Shown one piece after another: positions 53,674 to 64,000 of a DNA stretch of 64,000 nt. The notes under the pieces are model-generated. The model did not search any database. It was not told the origin of the DNA and saw only the letters and a program-made list of their open reading frames with translations. The position numbers were made by a program, and so were the translations under genes. The stretch is from Byssothecium circinans. Taxonomy: Eukaryota; Ascomycota; Dothideomycetes; Pleosporales; Massarinaceae. Position 1 is the stretch's first letter, and the number at the start of each line of letters is the position of its first letter. The DNA lies in NCBI GenBank assembly GCA_010015675.1, contig ML977007.1:338016-402015 (forward strand), in the 5' to 3' direction.

Positions 53674-55151
53674 GGTGAAATGTTCTGAGAACTTCTATGG
53701 TAGTATGTGTGAGGATGTGGAGTGCGTGAGAATAGGAGCTGCTGGTAACGGAGAAGCTTTATATTATCATTATGAGTTACGAGCTTTCTGACTGACAACT
53801 GTCTTGTCAACTATTCGCGGTGGACTCGTAGAGAATAGAGTACACATGTTGCTGTGAGTCGTAAGTTGGTATGACTCACTTTCTAGTTTGACTTATCTGA
53901 GCGAATGGGCCATCTTAATATGCACGAAAATACGTGGGCACTATCTCATGTGCGTTGTTGAGATTGTGTACGATTATGCTAAGTTGGCCATGCACTGAGT
54001 GATATAGGACGGTTGACGCATGAGGTGAAAGCGCCATCACTGTGTCTTGGCTTCGTAACGAAAGCTCCCACTGATGGTAATGATGCTATACACTCATGCA
54101 GAAGTCAACGTCTTTCCATAATTACCCTAGTTTCTAACTCAAGAGGCAATGGATGGCTCGCACCCAGCGCCTATGAGTCGGGGTATGGTTCATTTGAACG
54201 CGCGATAGTGCGTCTTGTAAATAATGTCCCGAGGTCACCCCGTTGACGTTCCAAAATGGCGATATTGGAGTCTTCCATGATATTGAGTGAGCTCAGTACG
54301 CTGGAAATGTGCCCAGTGAAAACCTTTGTAGGACGATGATGATAGCGATCATAAGCAGCATCATCGCAGCCATTCGGAAAGTCTAAATCGTCTGTTTCTA
54401 CTGCTCATATGGAAATCTCGCGATTTCGCTCCATTCTGTTGTTGTATGTCATTTTTAGGGGACAGAAGTCGACTTCTCATGAGAAACTGTAGCTTCGGTT
54501 TTGAACCCACAAGTCATGCGAAGCTGATGTAAAGTAAGAAGAGAAATCCAACTTTACTCAACTTATATACCTACTTAAGGGGTACTAGCGTCAATGTCTA
54601 GTTCAGTCTTGGAAATCGAGTACATAGGTATGTCACCAGATGTCACTCGCGCGAGAAACTTGTCTATTCACATGGCCTTCCGGCCACCACCAGCCCATAA
54701 CATGACTTTTCAGCTCAAGAGTTTGCACTTGTAAGCATGGTTTTCACTGAATAACCCATGGTGTAGTAAGCAAAATAATTTCCACATCAGGGTCGTTGTA
54801 CGAGCCGTGTAAGAAAGATGGCGTCAGCCGTTAGCTCGACTAGGAAGCTTCACATAGTGCTGAACCATCTATACGGTCACGAGTTGTTTGAATGTAACGC
54901 TACTAGATGGTAAGGTCTTCTGAACGGTGCTCTGCATGCATACCCCCAGCTTGACTTATCGAGCTTCTTGTTTAGTCTCCTTAGTGAGCTAATGGATGAA
55001 GCCTTCGTTGACAGAAGCTTTGCGGACGAGCGGACTGACTAACGTTAACATGTGTCTGTTGAAAAGAGCTAGCAGAATGGGGCTGATATCGTATTCTATC
55101 TACAGTTCCCCCTCCCCTCCCCTAGCTGGGACGCCTAGCGTGGTGTTGCGA

Positions 55152-55192
55152 CTAGGGTGTTCAACCAATTAGATCATCCTAATCCACCCTAG
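55152..55192. repeat. Nested inverted repeat (hairpin)
   Basis: Outer arms CTAGGGTG (55152-55159) and CACCCTAG (55185-55192) enclose inner arms ATTAG (55168-55172) and CTAAT (55179-55183). A further GGATTAG at about 55213 can pair alternatively with CTAATCC. It may mark the edge of a decayed mobile element. Confidence 0.55.
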
Positions 55193-55504
55193 GGGCGCCC
55201 GTGAGCTGGATTAGTGGCCGCGTTTTGACCCTTGTGATCTACATTGTAGCTGACTTTAGGGGTTAGAGTTAATTAATAATTGAAAAAACCGTGCTAGGTA
55301 TTCGAGTTGGAGGGGGGGACTGTATCATAGGTATTGGACAGGCTGTATAAGCATATATTGAACAGGGATACGCAGTAGCAGTGCATATACTAACGTAGGT
55401 AAGCTTGATGAGCCTTGCTAACTATTTGTCGAAAGACCCAGGATTATACGGGACGTCTTGTTGAGCTTAGTGACCGATCAACTGATGTAAGGACTGGAAA
55501 AGGT

Positions 55505-55511
55505 ATAAAGA
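55505..55511 (+). promoter_or_regulatory. TATA box of the GH5 gene
   Basis: TATAAAG about 120 bp before the GH5 start codon, a normal distance for a regulated filamentous-fungal gene. Confidence 0.55.
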
Positions 55512-55625
55512 GCCTGCTTTGACTATCGGTGAAAATTTGGCAAGCTCGACTGTTCGTTGTTACAGCTAGCAGTTGACCTTGATACTGTCGTACCCTTTTC
55601 AACCTCATAGACTCTGATACTCACG

Positions 55626-57035
55626 ATGAAGGCACCAACTCTTCTCTTCGTGCTTTCGCTGGCCACTGGCATCCACGCCTGGTTGCCCGAAGAGCGTGAC
55701 CTTTCCGCTTTCAACCGCACCAGCGCCTCAGTGGATAAACGCGTCCCTCAATTACCCTCCAACAAGATCCGCGGTGTCAACCTAGGTGGCTGGCTGATCT
55801 CCGAGCCATGGATGATGGGCAACGACAAGTTCGGCGAATGGGGCACAATGGGCTGCTGGTACAACGAGAACGGGGCCGACAAACGTCGCTGTTCTGAATT
55901 CGATTGCGTGGGCGCCCTCGGTCAGTCCCAAGCCGACAAGAACTTCAACGATCACTACGCTCGCTGGATCACGGTTGACGACATCCAACGTATTCACGAT
56001 GCGGGACTGAATACTATAAGGATTCCGATTGGGTATTGGAGCTTCAGGGATGTGGTGGATAGTAGTGAGAAGTTTCCGAATATGGACTTGAAGTATTTGG
56101 ATAATGTTGTGGCGAAGGCGGCGAGCTTGGGTATGTTTATTGTTATGGATTTACATGGAGCGCCGGGGAGTCAGAAGACTGATGATGCTTTTACTGGACA
56201 GGTGAGCTTTATTTCTACTCGATATTATTCCGCGAAGACGCTTGTATACTGACATCATACACAGTGCCTCCCTGAAGCATGGCTTCCAGGATTCTTCACT
56301 CAGCCTAACTACGACAGAGCCAAACGCTGGCTCGACTGGATGACACGAAGGATCCACAATACGCCCTCGTACAAAGCCACAGTCGGAATCATCGAAGTCG
56401 TCAACGAGCCTCAAACGTCGCGAGATCATGGGGGTATGCCGCAGCAAGAACGCGATACCTTGACCCAAGTCTACTATCCACAAGCCCTCGCCTCCGTACG
56501 CGCTGCTGAAGCCTCCCTCAACATCCCCGTCAATGAGCGCCTGCACGTTCAGTTCATGGATAGCCTTTGGGGTGCTGGAAGCCCAAGATCCAATCTACCG
56601 TCCGACAACGGCATAGTTTTCGACGACCACAACTACGTCGGCGGCGCCGTCGAAGCCGGCCACCCCAACCCCAAACAGGCCGATTATATGTGGTATACCT
56701 GCTACGATGACAACCGGCTCTCCGACAACAACACGCCTAAACTCGTGGGCGAGTGGAGTCTCACAGTCAACCACGAGTCGGACCCCGAGTTCAACTGGCA
56801 AAATGATAATAATGCGGCGTTCTACAAGCAGTGGTTCATCGCGCAGCAACGTTTGTATGAACAGACGAATGGATGGATCTTTTGGACCTGGAAGAACCAG
56901 CTTAACGATCCAAGGTGGGACTATAGTTATTTGGTATTCAAAGAGTGGGTGCCCAAAGATGCGGCTGGGTTGGATGCGAGCCGCAGGACGGATGTTTGTA
57001 AGAATTATTTTGGGAACTCAGATGGGCGATCGTGA
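55626..57035 (+). CDS. Secreted GH5 glucan 1,3-beta-glucosidase-like enzyme
   Basis: Exons 55626-56201 and 56265-57035 with a 63-bp intron (GTGAGC donor, CTGAC branch, ACAG acceptor); phase 0; 448 residues. Residues 1-18 are a signal peptide, followed by a possible propeptide ending near KR (about 39-40). The TIM-barrel signature of the GH5 exo-beta-1,3-glucanase group is clear: RGVNLGGWL, a TIRIPIGYW strand, the acid/base Glu in VVNEP (about E240) and the nucleophile Glu in VGEWSL (about E355). Aromatic WIFWTWK near the end is typical of the family. It would act on beta-1,3-glucan outside the cell, either remodelling the fungus's own wall or digesting external glucan. No GPI signal or carbohydrate-binding module is seen. 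Confidence 0.9.
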
Positions 57036-57172
57036 GCGCATTAGGTTTGAAACAGTTGGCAACTACTGAAGGGATACATAAGTCTACGCAGAATGAAACG
57101 CAAAGGAATGCACAGGATCTGAAAGATTCCCAGAACTGAAAAGAAGCACAACTCCCCCACACAGCCCCGTCT

Positions 57173-58686
57173 CTACTCATTCTTCACCGCATCCCACCGA
57201 AAAATCTCTCCCCCACTCGCCGGATTCTAAACTTAAGTCTCCTTAGCGCAGAGCTCAAAAAGTCCCTTATCCGCCTTTAACTAATTCGGCAAGCTATCCC
57301 CATTATCCGGAATGCACACCGCAGTCCACTCTTCGAGATCGTCTTGACGACCTTAATGCCGAACATACACGGCGCATACGTTCCTCCCATTGTAAACATG
57401 GTCGGAGTAACGCCATTGTTACAGTCGTAGATGCTGTGGTAAAATTCGCCCGTGTTGAAACCGTAGTCGAGTTCGAGGGTTTTTAATCATTCGCAAAGCA
57501 CTGGAGATGCGAGATGTTGGGGGTACGATGGCGAGGTAGGTGCACGCCTGTTGGGGAAAAAGGATCAGCGAGATGAATGGAAGGGTGAGGAAGTCACTGA
57601 CTCCGTTGAAGTAACGCCAGTCCCAGACCTTGATATTCGGATTATGGCTTGCCTGTGCCATGGACGGCGCGAACTTTTAGTCCGGCGAGGAGATTTCCAA
57701 CCAACCCTCTCTCCATCATCGCGAAGTGACGAGTGGCCTTCGAGGTAGTTGCCGCCATAGAAACTGTTCCACATATGATAAGCGAACCATTTCCTACATG
57801 CCGATTCTCCAGAGATGCTTCCACTTACAATCGAATGGTTTCCGAGTAGATATCCTTAGTATGCGTATTAAACCACTGAACTTCATCACCTCCAACCTCT
57901 TCCAAAATTTTATCGTCCCAGTTCTTCCCTATAAGCTACACAAGAAGCCTTTCAACCTCGCATTCGTCTGCTCAAACACATAGCCAAGGTACGTCTCTAT
58001 ACTAATCTTCAAGGCTGCGTAGTCAGGGGCTGGTGGCGCACCCCGAGATTTCTCCAAGATGCCAAAGATGGCGCCCACGGCTTTGAGCACACCACCTGCG
58101 ACAGTGTTGGCGCGGAAGATTGACCCGCCAAGCGAGGATGCTGGGAGATGTTGTTAGTGTTAGAGATAGAAGGGAAGTAAGGGAAACTACAGGATGATGC
58201 TATATTGAAGAAGGACATGTTACCGCCTTCAAGCTAGAATTTAGATATAATTTCCTCGATAGGGAGGCTGTTGATCAGAGTGATGTCTTGGAGTTTCTCG
58301 TGCATGAGTTTGAAGCGTGCTTGTACTTAAGCAACCATAGTGCCGACATGATAATCCAAACAGGCAGTCTCTACCCACACTATGCGGTATGATATTCCCA
58401 TCTATTACTACACCCCATGGGAACCGTGATCAACTTAATTTTAGAGACTTACATGTGTACATTTGTTTGGCGTAAAATACCGACACTCCCTATCAAACCC
58501 CCCAGTGCTGTGATTAATATTCCTGCAATCGAGGTTCGAGTTCCCCGTCCCATCACTGGTGCTACTCATGTCCATGGCCCGTAGCCAGTCGGCTTCACTG
58601 TGGGCTTTGAACCAGTTTTATAGCATGTTATCGGTGGTGCTGAGATGCCAGGTCTGAAAATAGGGGAAGCAGAAGGCGGGCTGCAT
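57173..58686 (-). pseudogene. Decayed multi-exon gene, possibly the C-terminal region of a GH18 chitinase-like secreted protein
   Basis: Reading the minus strand from 58686 to 57173, stretches of protein-like sequence appear in order, joined by plausible GT-AG introns (for example near 58450, 58150 and 57820) but broken by several in-frame TAA/TAG codons and at least two frameshifts. Recognisable islands include a Cys-rich segment near 58530, a Gly/Ala-rich hydrophobic stretch near 58100, an Asp/Glu-rich stretch near 57880, a Trp/Tyr-rich stretch near 57770, and a YGFNTGEFYHS island near 57450. The order loosely recalls the long C-terminal region of subgroup C GH18 chitinases, but the homology is uncertain and I see no chitinase catalytic motif. 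Most stops can be explained by C-to-T changes in CpA, suggesting RIP. Confidence 0.5.
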
Positions 58687-59157
58687 TGTTCGAGGAGTGA
58701 GTGAGTGATTATGGATGGAATATTAGTTATGAACGAGTGGTCCAAAGGGAGAAGACGTCGTGTCTACTCATCCCTAGTAAGCCCACCCTAAAGCTCAATC
58801 ACATCACACTCACAAGCCAAACACTGCAAAACCCCATCCACATCCACATCCACATTCACAGAGAAAAAAAGATTTCATTCAAGAGCTCGAGTCTCGACAT
58901 ATTTCCAGCCGCTCACCCAAAATGCAGCCGTTAAAGAAGTGAGTCAAGGACGCATAAAGAAGTTTTGTTCCAGCTGTCTATCCTACAGAAAAATGTTGCA
59001 ATATGCACATGATAGAATCGAAAGGTACAGTACCAACAAAAAAAAAAACCAACAACAAAGAAACCACATCAATCACAGTACACTCATCAGGAGCACAACC
59101 CCAGTTATCCCGTTCCGTCATAATACATCCCAGTCTCTAGGCAGGCGGGGAAACCGC
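58687..59157. other. Intergenic, 0.5 kb
   Basis: The 5' side of the decayed gene and the 3' flank of the AA9 gene. An A-rich tract lies at about 59038-59048. No gene is visible. Confidence 0.5.
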
Positions 59158-60255
59158 TTACTCGAAGAACTGACGAGCGTGGCGTCGAGCCTTCGCGCTG
59201 GAGATACCGGCCTGCTTCGAGAACCAGGCGATGAAGGTCTCGGCGGTGAAGGTCTCAGGGAGCGTGGATCCGGAGCCGGAACCGGCGCCCGCGGAGGCAG
59301 AGGGGGAAGGAGCAGCGGAAGAAGGCTTGGAAGAAGGAGCGCCGGTAGCGCTAGCGGAAGGCTTGGTAACGGCGGCAACGGATGTCGGGGAAGCAGCGGC
59401 GGAAGACGAAGGCTTAGCGGTAGCAGAAGGAGTAGCGGGAGTAGCAGGCTTGGTCGCGTTGCCGGGCGCAGTCGAGTTGCCGGAGCCGGAGCCGGAGCCT
59501 GAGCCTGAGCCAGCGCCTGAGGAACCGAAGAGAGCGGGTCCGGGGATCTTGTAGTTGATGGTGGGAACGTAGGGGTTGAAAAGGATACCGTCTTCCTGAG
59601 CAGTGTACAGCTTGGTACCGAGGGTGCCCTCAGGGCTGGCGGTTCCGGAGCCAGTGACTTCGATGTTGATGCACTGGGGGTAGTTCTGGGCGCCGTTGAC
59701 GGAGCCAGCACCGTGAAGAGCGATGATTTCGTGACGGAAGACGTACTTGCCCGCGGCAAGGGTGGCGGGGACAGTGTGCTCGTAGGTGTTGTTGTTGGAG
59801 ATCAACTCAACGGCGGCCCACTTGCCGTTGGTGTAGCCGGCCTCGTCAATCTTGACCCACTTGAGCGTCTCCTTGTCGACGGCGCTGCAGTCACCACCGC
59901 AGTTGGCGGCATAGGTGATGACGGGACCGATGTGGGATTGGGGCCAGGTGGACCATTGCCAGGCGAGCTTGCCTCCAGCCTTGACGGTCGCGGAGGAGGT
60001 TCCCGGCTTGGCATTCTTGTGGCAGATAATGTCGGGGGAGTCGTAGGCTGAACGGTCACCACCCACATACCCGTTATCAAGGTTCTCTGCACTCCATCCC
60101 GCCGTGGCAGGAGGGGTCTGTCCGTTCTGGGCGGCGTAGTAGTAGTCGAGCTTGTAGCCACCAAAGTACGTGCCATCAGCGACGATACCAGTGACGGTAC
60201 CGTGTGCAGAGGCAGTGGCCGCAAGGGCAGCAAGACCGAGAAGAATGGCAGACAT
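59158..60255 (-). CDS. AA9 lytic polysaccharide monooxygenase
   Basis: A 365-residue single-exon secreted enzyme. The signal peptide (1-17) ends right before His18, which becomes the N-terminal residue of the copper histidine brace. The second brace His is about H108 (QSHIGPV), and the axial Tyr is about Y192 in the QNYPQCIN motif, with H175 in HEIIALH nearby. All AA9 hallmarks are present. Such enzymes cleave cellulose or other beta-glucans oxidatively. After about residue 240 a low-complexity Gly/Ser/Ala/Pro linker replaces the usual CBM1, ending in a basic, partly hydrophobic tail of about 30 residues (ETFIAWFSKQAG to the C-terminus) with no cysteines. An overlapping plus-strand frame is a shadow of the linker codons. 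Expression is presumably regulated by carbon source; a GATAAATAG-like box lies about 210 bp upstream. Confidence 0.92.
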   Translation of the reverse strand: MSAILLGLAALAATASAHGTVTGIVADGTYFGGYKLDYYYAAQNGQTPPATAGWSAENLDNGYVGGDRSAYDSPDIICHKNAKPGTSSATVKAGGKLAWQWSTWPQSHIGPVITYAANCGGDCSAVDKETLKWVKIDEAGYTNGKWAAVELISNNNTYEHTVPATLAAGKYVFRHEIIALHGAGSVNGAQNYPQCINIEVTGSGTASPEGTLGTKLYTAQEDGILFNPYVPTINYKIPGPALFGSSGAGSGSGSGSGSGNSTAPGNATKPATPATPSATAKPSSSAAASPTSVAAVTKPSASATGAPSSKPSSAAPSPSASAGAGSGSGSTLPETFTAETFIAWFSKQAGISSAKARRHARQFFE

Positions 60256-61703
60256 CTTGATTGTTTGTTCGGTGAAGAAGTGAACGTGTGGTACTGTATT
60301 GTGGTAGATTGGTGGATGGAAAAGAGTGTCTGTCCTGCTTCACACAGTGAAGTGACTTGGGATAAAAAACGAAGGTAAAGGTGAAAGAAGGGACAGGTGT
60401 GGAACCAAAGACTGAAGCCTGCGATGAGGATGCCGGTTGAAGGTGAGGGCAGCCTCGTGCTCTATTTATCTGTCCCACCCGCCTCCCACTTTCCTGTGTA
60501 TTGATGCCAACCCTCGAACCCAGGCGCTCGCTTGCACGGCAAGCGCCCGCCCATAATGCGCAATCCTTGGCCTTAAAATGGGAAATTGCCAAACTGTGGT
60601 ATCGTGCAGGGAACTTCCGTCCACTTGTTTGAAGCTTGGCGACATGACCTGCTTTTCACACCTCACTTCGCCCTGTGCGTTCCCGCTAAGTGGAGCATCA
60701 TCCCATCTTTGATTCGTTTCTAGAAGGTTGTGCCCAAAACTACGCCCATCTGTGACAGGATGAACGCGTGAAGAGGTCGGGAAACGAACTGAAACATGCA
60801 GCCGCCCCTGTGGCAATTTGATACAATAGGAGAAAGGCGTGGGCCAAGTTGTTTGATTGTTTCTGGAGGACCTCGGGAGCGGAATTAGCGAAGAGTTTGC
60901 ATTAACGTGCTGATGACAGGGTGGGCGCTTGTCAGATTTTCTCAGCTAGAACACTTGCCACTATTATGGTGGGGATGATGTGATGGTGGGGTGGTAGTTT
61001 GACGTGTTTATGCCGCGCTTCACGCCTCGGCTTTCGATAGGATTGTGAGATGAGGAGGGAGGTTGCGAACCCTCAACATGTTGTCGCAGCAACATCTATG
61101 ACCCCGTAAAGTCTTCGCAATGTCGCTGCCATCTCCATTCACGCGCCTCCAAATCTCGAAGGTCGTAGAGGCGCTGTCAGACCCCATCATGCAATTAACA
61201 TCTCACCACTAATGCCCGTGATACCCAAAAACGTTACTCTCCGTCACTATAATTCCAACATCTCAATCCCATTGGTGCAAAATCACAAACACCACGTTTT
61301 GAAACACCACTGACGCGCGACACGAGCTCCAGGTCCCACATTCGCTTCCAGCATGACCGTAGCGCCCGTCATCTTGGCGCATATACATAAAACGGCGCCA
61401 CAGGAACTTCACCCCAACACGCGTTGATAAGATTGCCGTTTATGCGGTGTGTATGCAAAGCTGTGGCAAGGTACACGTTTGTTTGGCGGGTCCCGAAATA
61501 CTTCGATGGAGGTGGTGAGCGGATACGGCTACAAGGCCGAGGTTGCGTTTCTTCGTCTGCTTGGGGGCGTCTCGCTCGCTGTGCGGCAAAATATCGAGCG
61601 ACATGCAGGCGGAGATTCCATCTTTCGAAAGTGGTAGCGTCAAGATGCCATGCCATGCATCGGACTCTTTGTCCACAACCTATCCCACCCCATTACCTAC
61701 GTC
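60256..61703. other. Intergenic, 1.45 kb
   Basis: The promoter of the AA9 gene (left part, with a minus-strand GATAAATAG-like box near 60463-60471) and the 3' flank of the next minus-strand gene. Short frames at 61369-61656 and 61424-61753 are unconvincing. No RNA gene was seen. Confidence 0.5.
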
Positions 61704-64000
61704 TCACTCCAACCAAGCCTGCAGTCCACCCAATCCCAGTCCCGCCAACGTAACGACCCAACTTGCGACCCCAAACGCGCCCTGCACGTCGCCCATTCTC
61801 ACCGTCCACATCACCGCGAAAACCGCACTCCCTATTCCAAACCCCACCATAACCACCGCCCAAACTTTCTGCGCCAGAAAGCCTTCCACGAGATTGATAC
61901 CCCATCCCATGCCGAACTCCAAGCGCTCCCGGCGCTTCGGTGCGCGGAGATAGGTGATGCTCTCGCCATCATAATCTTCGGGATGCTTGAAGAGGTGTAG
62001 GAGATAGGCAGATCCTACGGGTGGCATGAGATCGTTGGGCTCGAAGGTGTATGGATGTTGGGATGGAGACTTGTCATTGGTATTGGTAGAGGTGGATGAG
62101 GTAGGTGGCATAGAGGGTGAAGCGCGTATATCAGCAAAGCGGTTACGATGGACTTCGAACTGGACAAACTCGATGGTTGATAGACCTCGCAACCTCGCCC
62201 ACTTGAACCATCCACGATTAACACGCTCGTAGTGTTCACGCAGCGCTAATGCGAGATCTTTGTCGCACTTGATTCGACCCGCATTCACGTCAACATGGAC
62301 GATCTTCGGTGTGAAGCGTCCTTCGTTTGCACAGGTCAGCAACCAGGACTCTTCGATGAAAGTTCCTATTCGAACACTGAAAGGGTTGTTGCTGCGGAGG
62401 CGTGTGGGACTATATTTTGAGGGATCGCTGTGCTTGCCCCATGACGAGGCTCCGCCATATGTGGACGCTGGTGTTGTGAGCGTAGATGCTCTGCTATTTG
62501 CATCGAAAACCGATGACATCGAAGTCGCCGTACTTGTACGTGTTGAGGGACTAGTTGGTGTATGAGCGCGCGGTCGATTGAGATATGCCTCGAGAAGCCG
62601 AGCTGCACCCGGCCGACGTTCGATGAAGTCGTCATGAAGGGGTTCGCCGCAGGACTGTACAGATGTGAGTCAGTTGGTATATTGCATATGATGGAGGGAA
62701 ACTCACACATGTCCACCGCACTCTGACGTGGTTCGCCGGAACGGGAGGGTCGCTTCCATAACGGTCACGAAGGGCTGAAAGCACTTCAAGCGCTCTTTCC
62801 GACAGTGCACTTAATGCTAATCCCCAAAATGTAGTTACAGGGCTTCTTGTTGTCGAAGGGGGCATTCGAATCTCAAGGCCTGGGGGCAACGCCATGTCGC
62901 CTATCTCGTCGACATCAACTGGCTCTTGGGTTTTCGGGACCGGTCTCGACTCTTGGCTATTCCTTCGCTCGTCATGATTGATATTCCCAAAAGCATCGTC
63001 CAACGCCGCCCGTAGCTCGTCGGAGGGATCGACCTCAGACCACACAGGGGAGGCTTCAGCTTGATGGGAGGATCCTACAATATCAACTGATGAGGAGAAT
63101 GTTGCCGACTTCCTTGTGCGCGGAGAGCGCTTTCTTTTGGTCACTGGCGACTACGATTGGAGTCCAAAGTCAGTAACGCTTATTCAGAAGAGTGAAAATC
63201 ACTGCACGTGGTCTCAAACTGCACCTTGTCCCGCATCGTGGAGGTACTTACAGAGTTTGCGGAAGTGGCTTGTGGGACATCAGTTTGCAAACGCAACTGA
63301 GATTTTGATTTTGCCATTGCTTGTGTGAGTTCCTCCTTAGAAGATCTACGAGGCGCTTTTCTTGCTGTTTCGTTCGAACCGCTTTCGTCTGAAGATGTAT
63401 ATGGTGGCTGTAGCAGCGATGAGTCTCGCATCGTGCTTACGGCACCCATTGTAGGTACGTTGTGCGTCGAAGTCCGCGGCGAGTGGCGCCTTATCGACTT
63501 GTGAGCACCTGAACGGTTGAGATCCGAGCGAGCTGACTTCCCTTTCCCCCTCACCCGGCCTGCTCTCTCGACTCTCCGGATAGGACCAACCACAGAGAGG
63601 CCCCTCGTTGGTGTCTTGACGATACTAAACACTGAAGCTGAGCGAGTAGGTATGGCCGAGCTGTATCGAGAAAGTGGCTCGATATCAGTTTCTTCTAATC
63701 GATCGGCAACTGAGCGAACGTCTGACCGTAACGTCTCGGCATCGCTAAACCAGCCTTCTTCCAGGACTGACGTCCTGCGACTGGGTTCCACGGCCTGTTG
63801 TAGCCAATGACTTACGGACGGCGAAGGCGAGTCAAGTGCTGGTTGTGTAGATCTCGTAGGCTCATTAGTGGGTAGCTCGAAGACCTCCACATTCGTAGCT
63901 GGGTTGCTATTTTCGATCGCAGGTACACTACAAGTCGCATCGAGTTCAGCCGGGCGGCAGCCTGTAGCGAGTTCCGCGATCTGTCCGGCGACTACAGGCT
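61704..64000 (-). CDS. Large protein with CGE-type motif and C-terminal membrane helices (5' part outside window)
   Basis: Three exons on the minus strand: 63252 to beyond 64000, 62707-63150 and 61704-62654, with introns of 101 and 52 bp (GTAAGT/GTGAGT donors, CTGAC branch sites). About 713 residues are visible and the frame stays open to the right edge. The first visible part is Ser/Arg-rich and disordered. Residues made by exon 2 to exon 3 join VRVRWTC to SCGEPLHDDFIERRPGAA, a cysteine-containing motif I recall from uncharacterised fungal proteins. A compact middle region (about 460-640) with a WLLTCANEGRFTPKIVHVD stretch follows. The C-terminus has two hydrophobic helices within the last 70 residues, so the protein is probably tail-anchored in a membrane. 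Function is unknown. Confidence 0.75.

Larger units (their letters stand above)
53674..55625. other. Intergenic, 2.0 kb
   Basis: No coding frame above 80 codons has recognisable features. It contains a nested inverted repeat at 55152-55192 within a G/C-rich patch (55105-55220) flanked by AT-rich DNA. The right end is the promoter of the GH5 gene, with TATAAAG at about 55505-55511. Confidence 0.5.

Noticed and set aside
58515..58560. A GGTTCGAGTTCCCC string resembling a tRNA T-loop / B box
   Set aside because: No acceptor or anticodon stem fits around it, and it lies inside a protein-like island of the decayed minus-strand gene.
59118..60233. Long frames overlapping the AA9 gene on both strands (for example 59118-59759, 59231-59554 and 59802-60233)
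   Set aside because: They are shadows of the GC-biased codons and Ser/Ala/Gly linker of the AA9 gene.

Overview
The window is nuclear DNA from a filamentous ascomycete (Pezizomycotina, possibly Dothideomycetes; the class is an inference). The evidence is short 40-130 bp GT-AG introns with internal branch sites (CTAAC, CTGAC), Zn2Cys6 transcription factors, an AA9 lytic polysaccharide monooxygenase, a CYT-4/Dss1-type mitochondrial RNase, and nonsense changes that fit repeat-induced point mutation (RIP). Gene-dense stretches alternate with gene-free stretches of up to 8.5 kb.

Layout. 0-8.7 kb: an F-box protein gene (-), a small unknown gene (+), an FHA-domain gene broken by a nonsense codon, then about 4.6 kb of gene-poor DNA with a regular array of 19-bp dyads at 5.34-5.47 kb. 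8.7-15.7 kb: a TRP-like/Flc-family membrane protein and a FYVE + RING protein. 15.7-22.4 kb: a gene-free block of simple repeats, G-rich minisatellites and a 140-bp inverted repeat pair. 22.4-34.1 kb: a five-exon Zn2Cys6 factor (-), a mitochondrial RNase II-family exoribonuclease (-), the small molybdopterin synthase subunit (+) and a second Zn2Cys6 factor (+). 34.1-42.5 kb: a gene-free block with an intron-bearing tRNA-Gln(CUG), at least ten TATA-leader modules, a 23-bp palindrome repeated four times, and a short tandem duplication. 42.5-53.7 kb: an alpha/beta-hydrolase fused to a dual-specificity phosphatase (-), a dihydroxy-acid dehydratase with an 8-nt exon (+), ribosomal protein eS19 with 6-nt and 12-nt exons (-), and two tandem RING-type paralogues (-). 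53.7-64 kb: a secreted GH5 glucanase (+), a decayed multi-exon gene (-), a secreted AA9 LPMO (-), and the 3' part of a large C-terminally membrane-anchored protein (-) that runs off the right edge.

The genes do not form one pathway. They are mostly housekeeping (translation, branched-chain amino acid synthesis, mitochondrial RNA turnover, molybdenum cofactor, endosomal signalling) plus a small group of secreted glycan-active genes at 55-60 kb. The least explained material is in the gene-free blocks. The first item is a family of TATA box / pyrimidine leader / hairpin-(A)CTAAAA modules with near-constant spacing, concentrated at 35-42 kb with a copy at 6.7 kb. The second is a 155-bp TATA-containing element present as a 92%-identical inverted pair at 0.4 and 17.3 kb, with a diverged copy at 41.5 kb. 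The third is two sets of repeated short palindromes. All coordinates were read by eye, and exon joins were checked for reading phase; no database search was possible.
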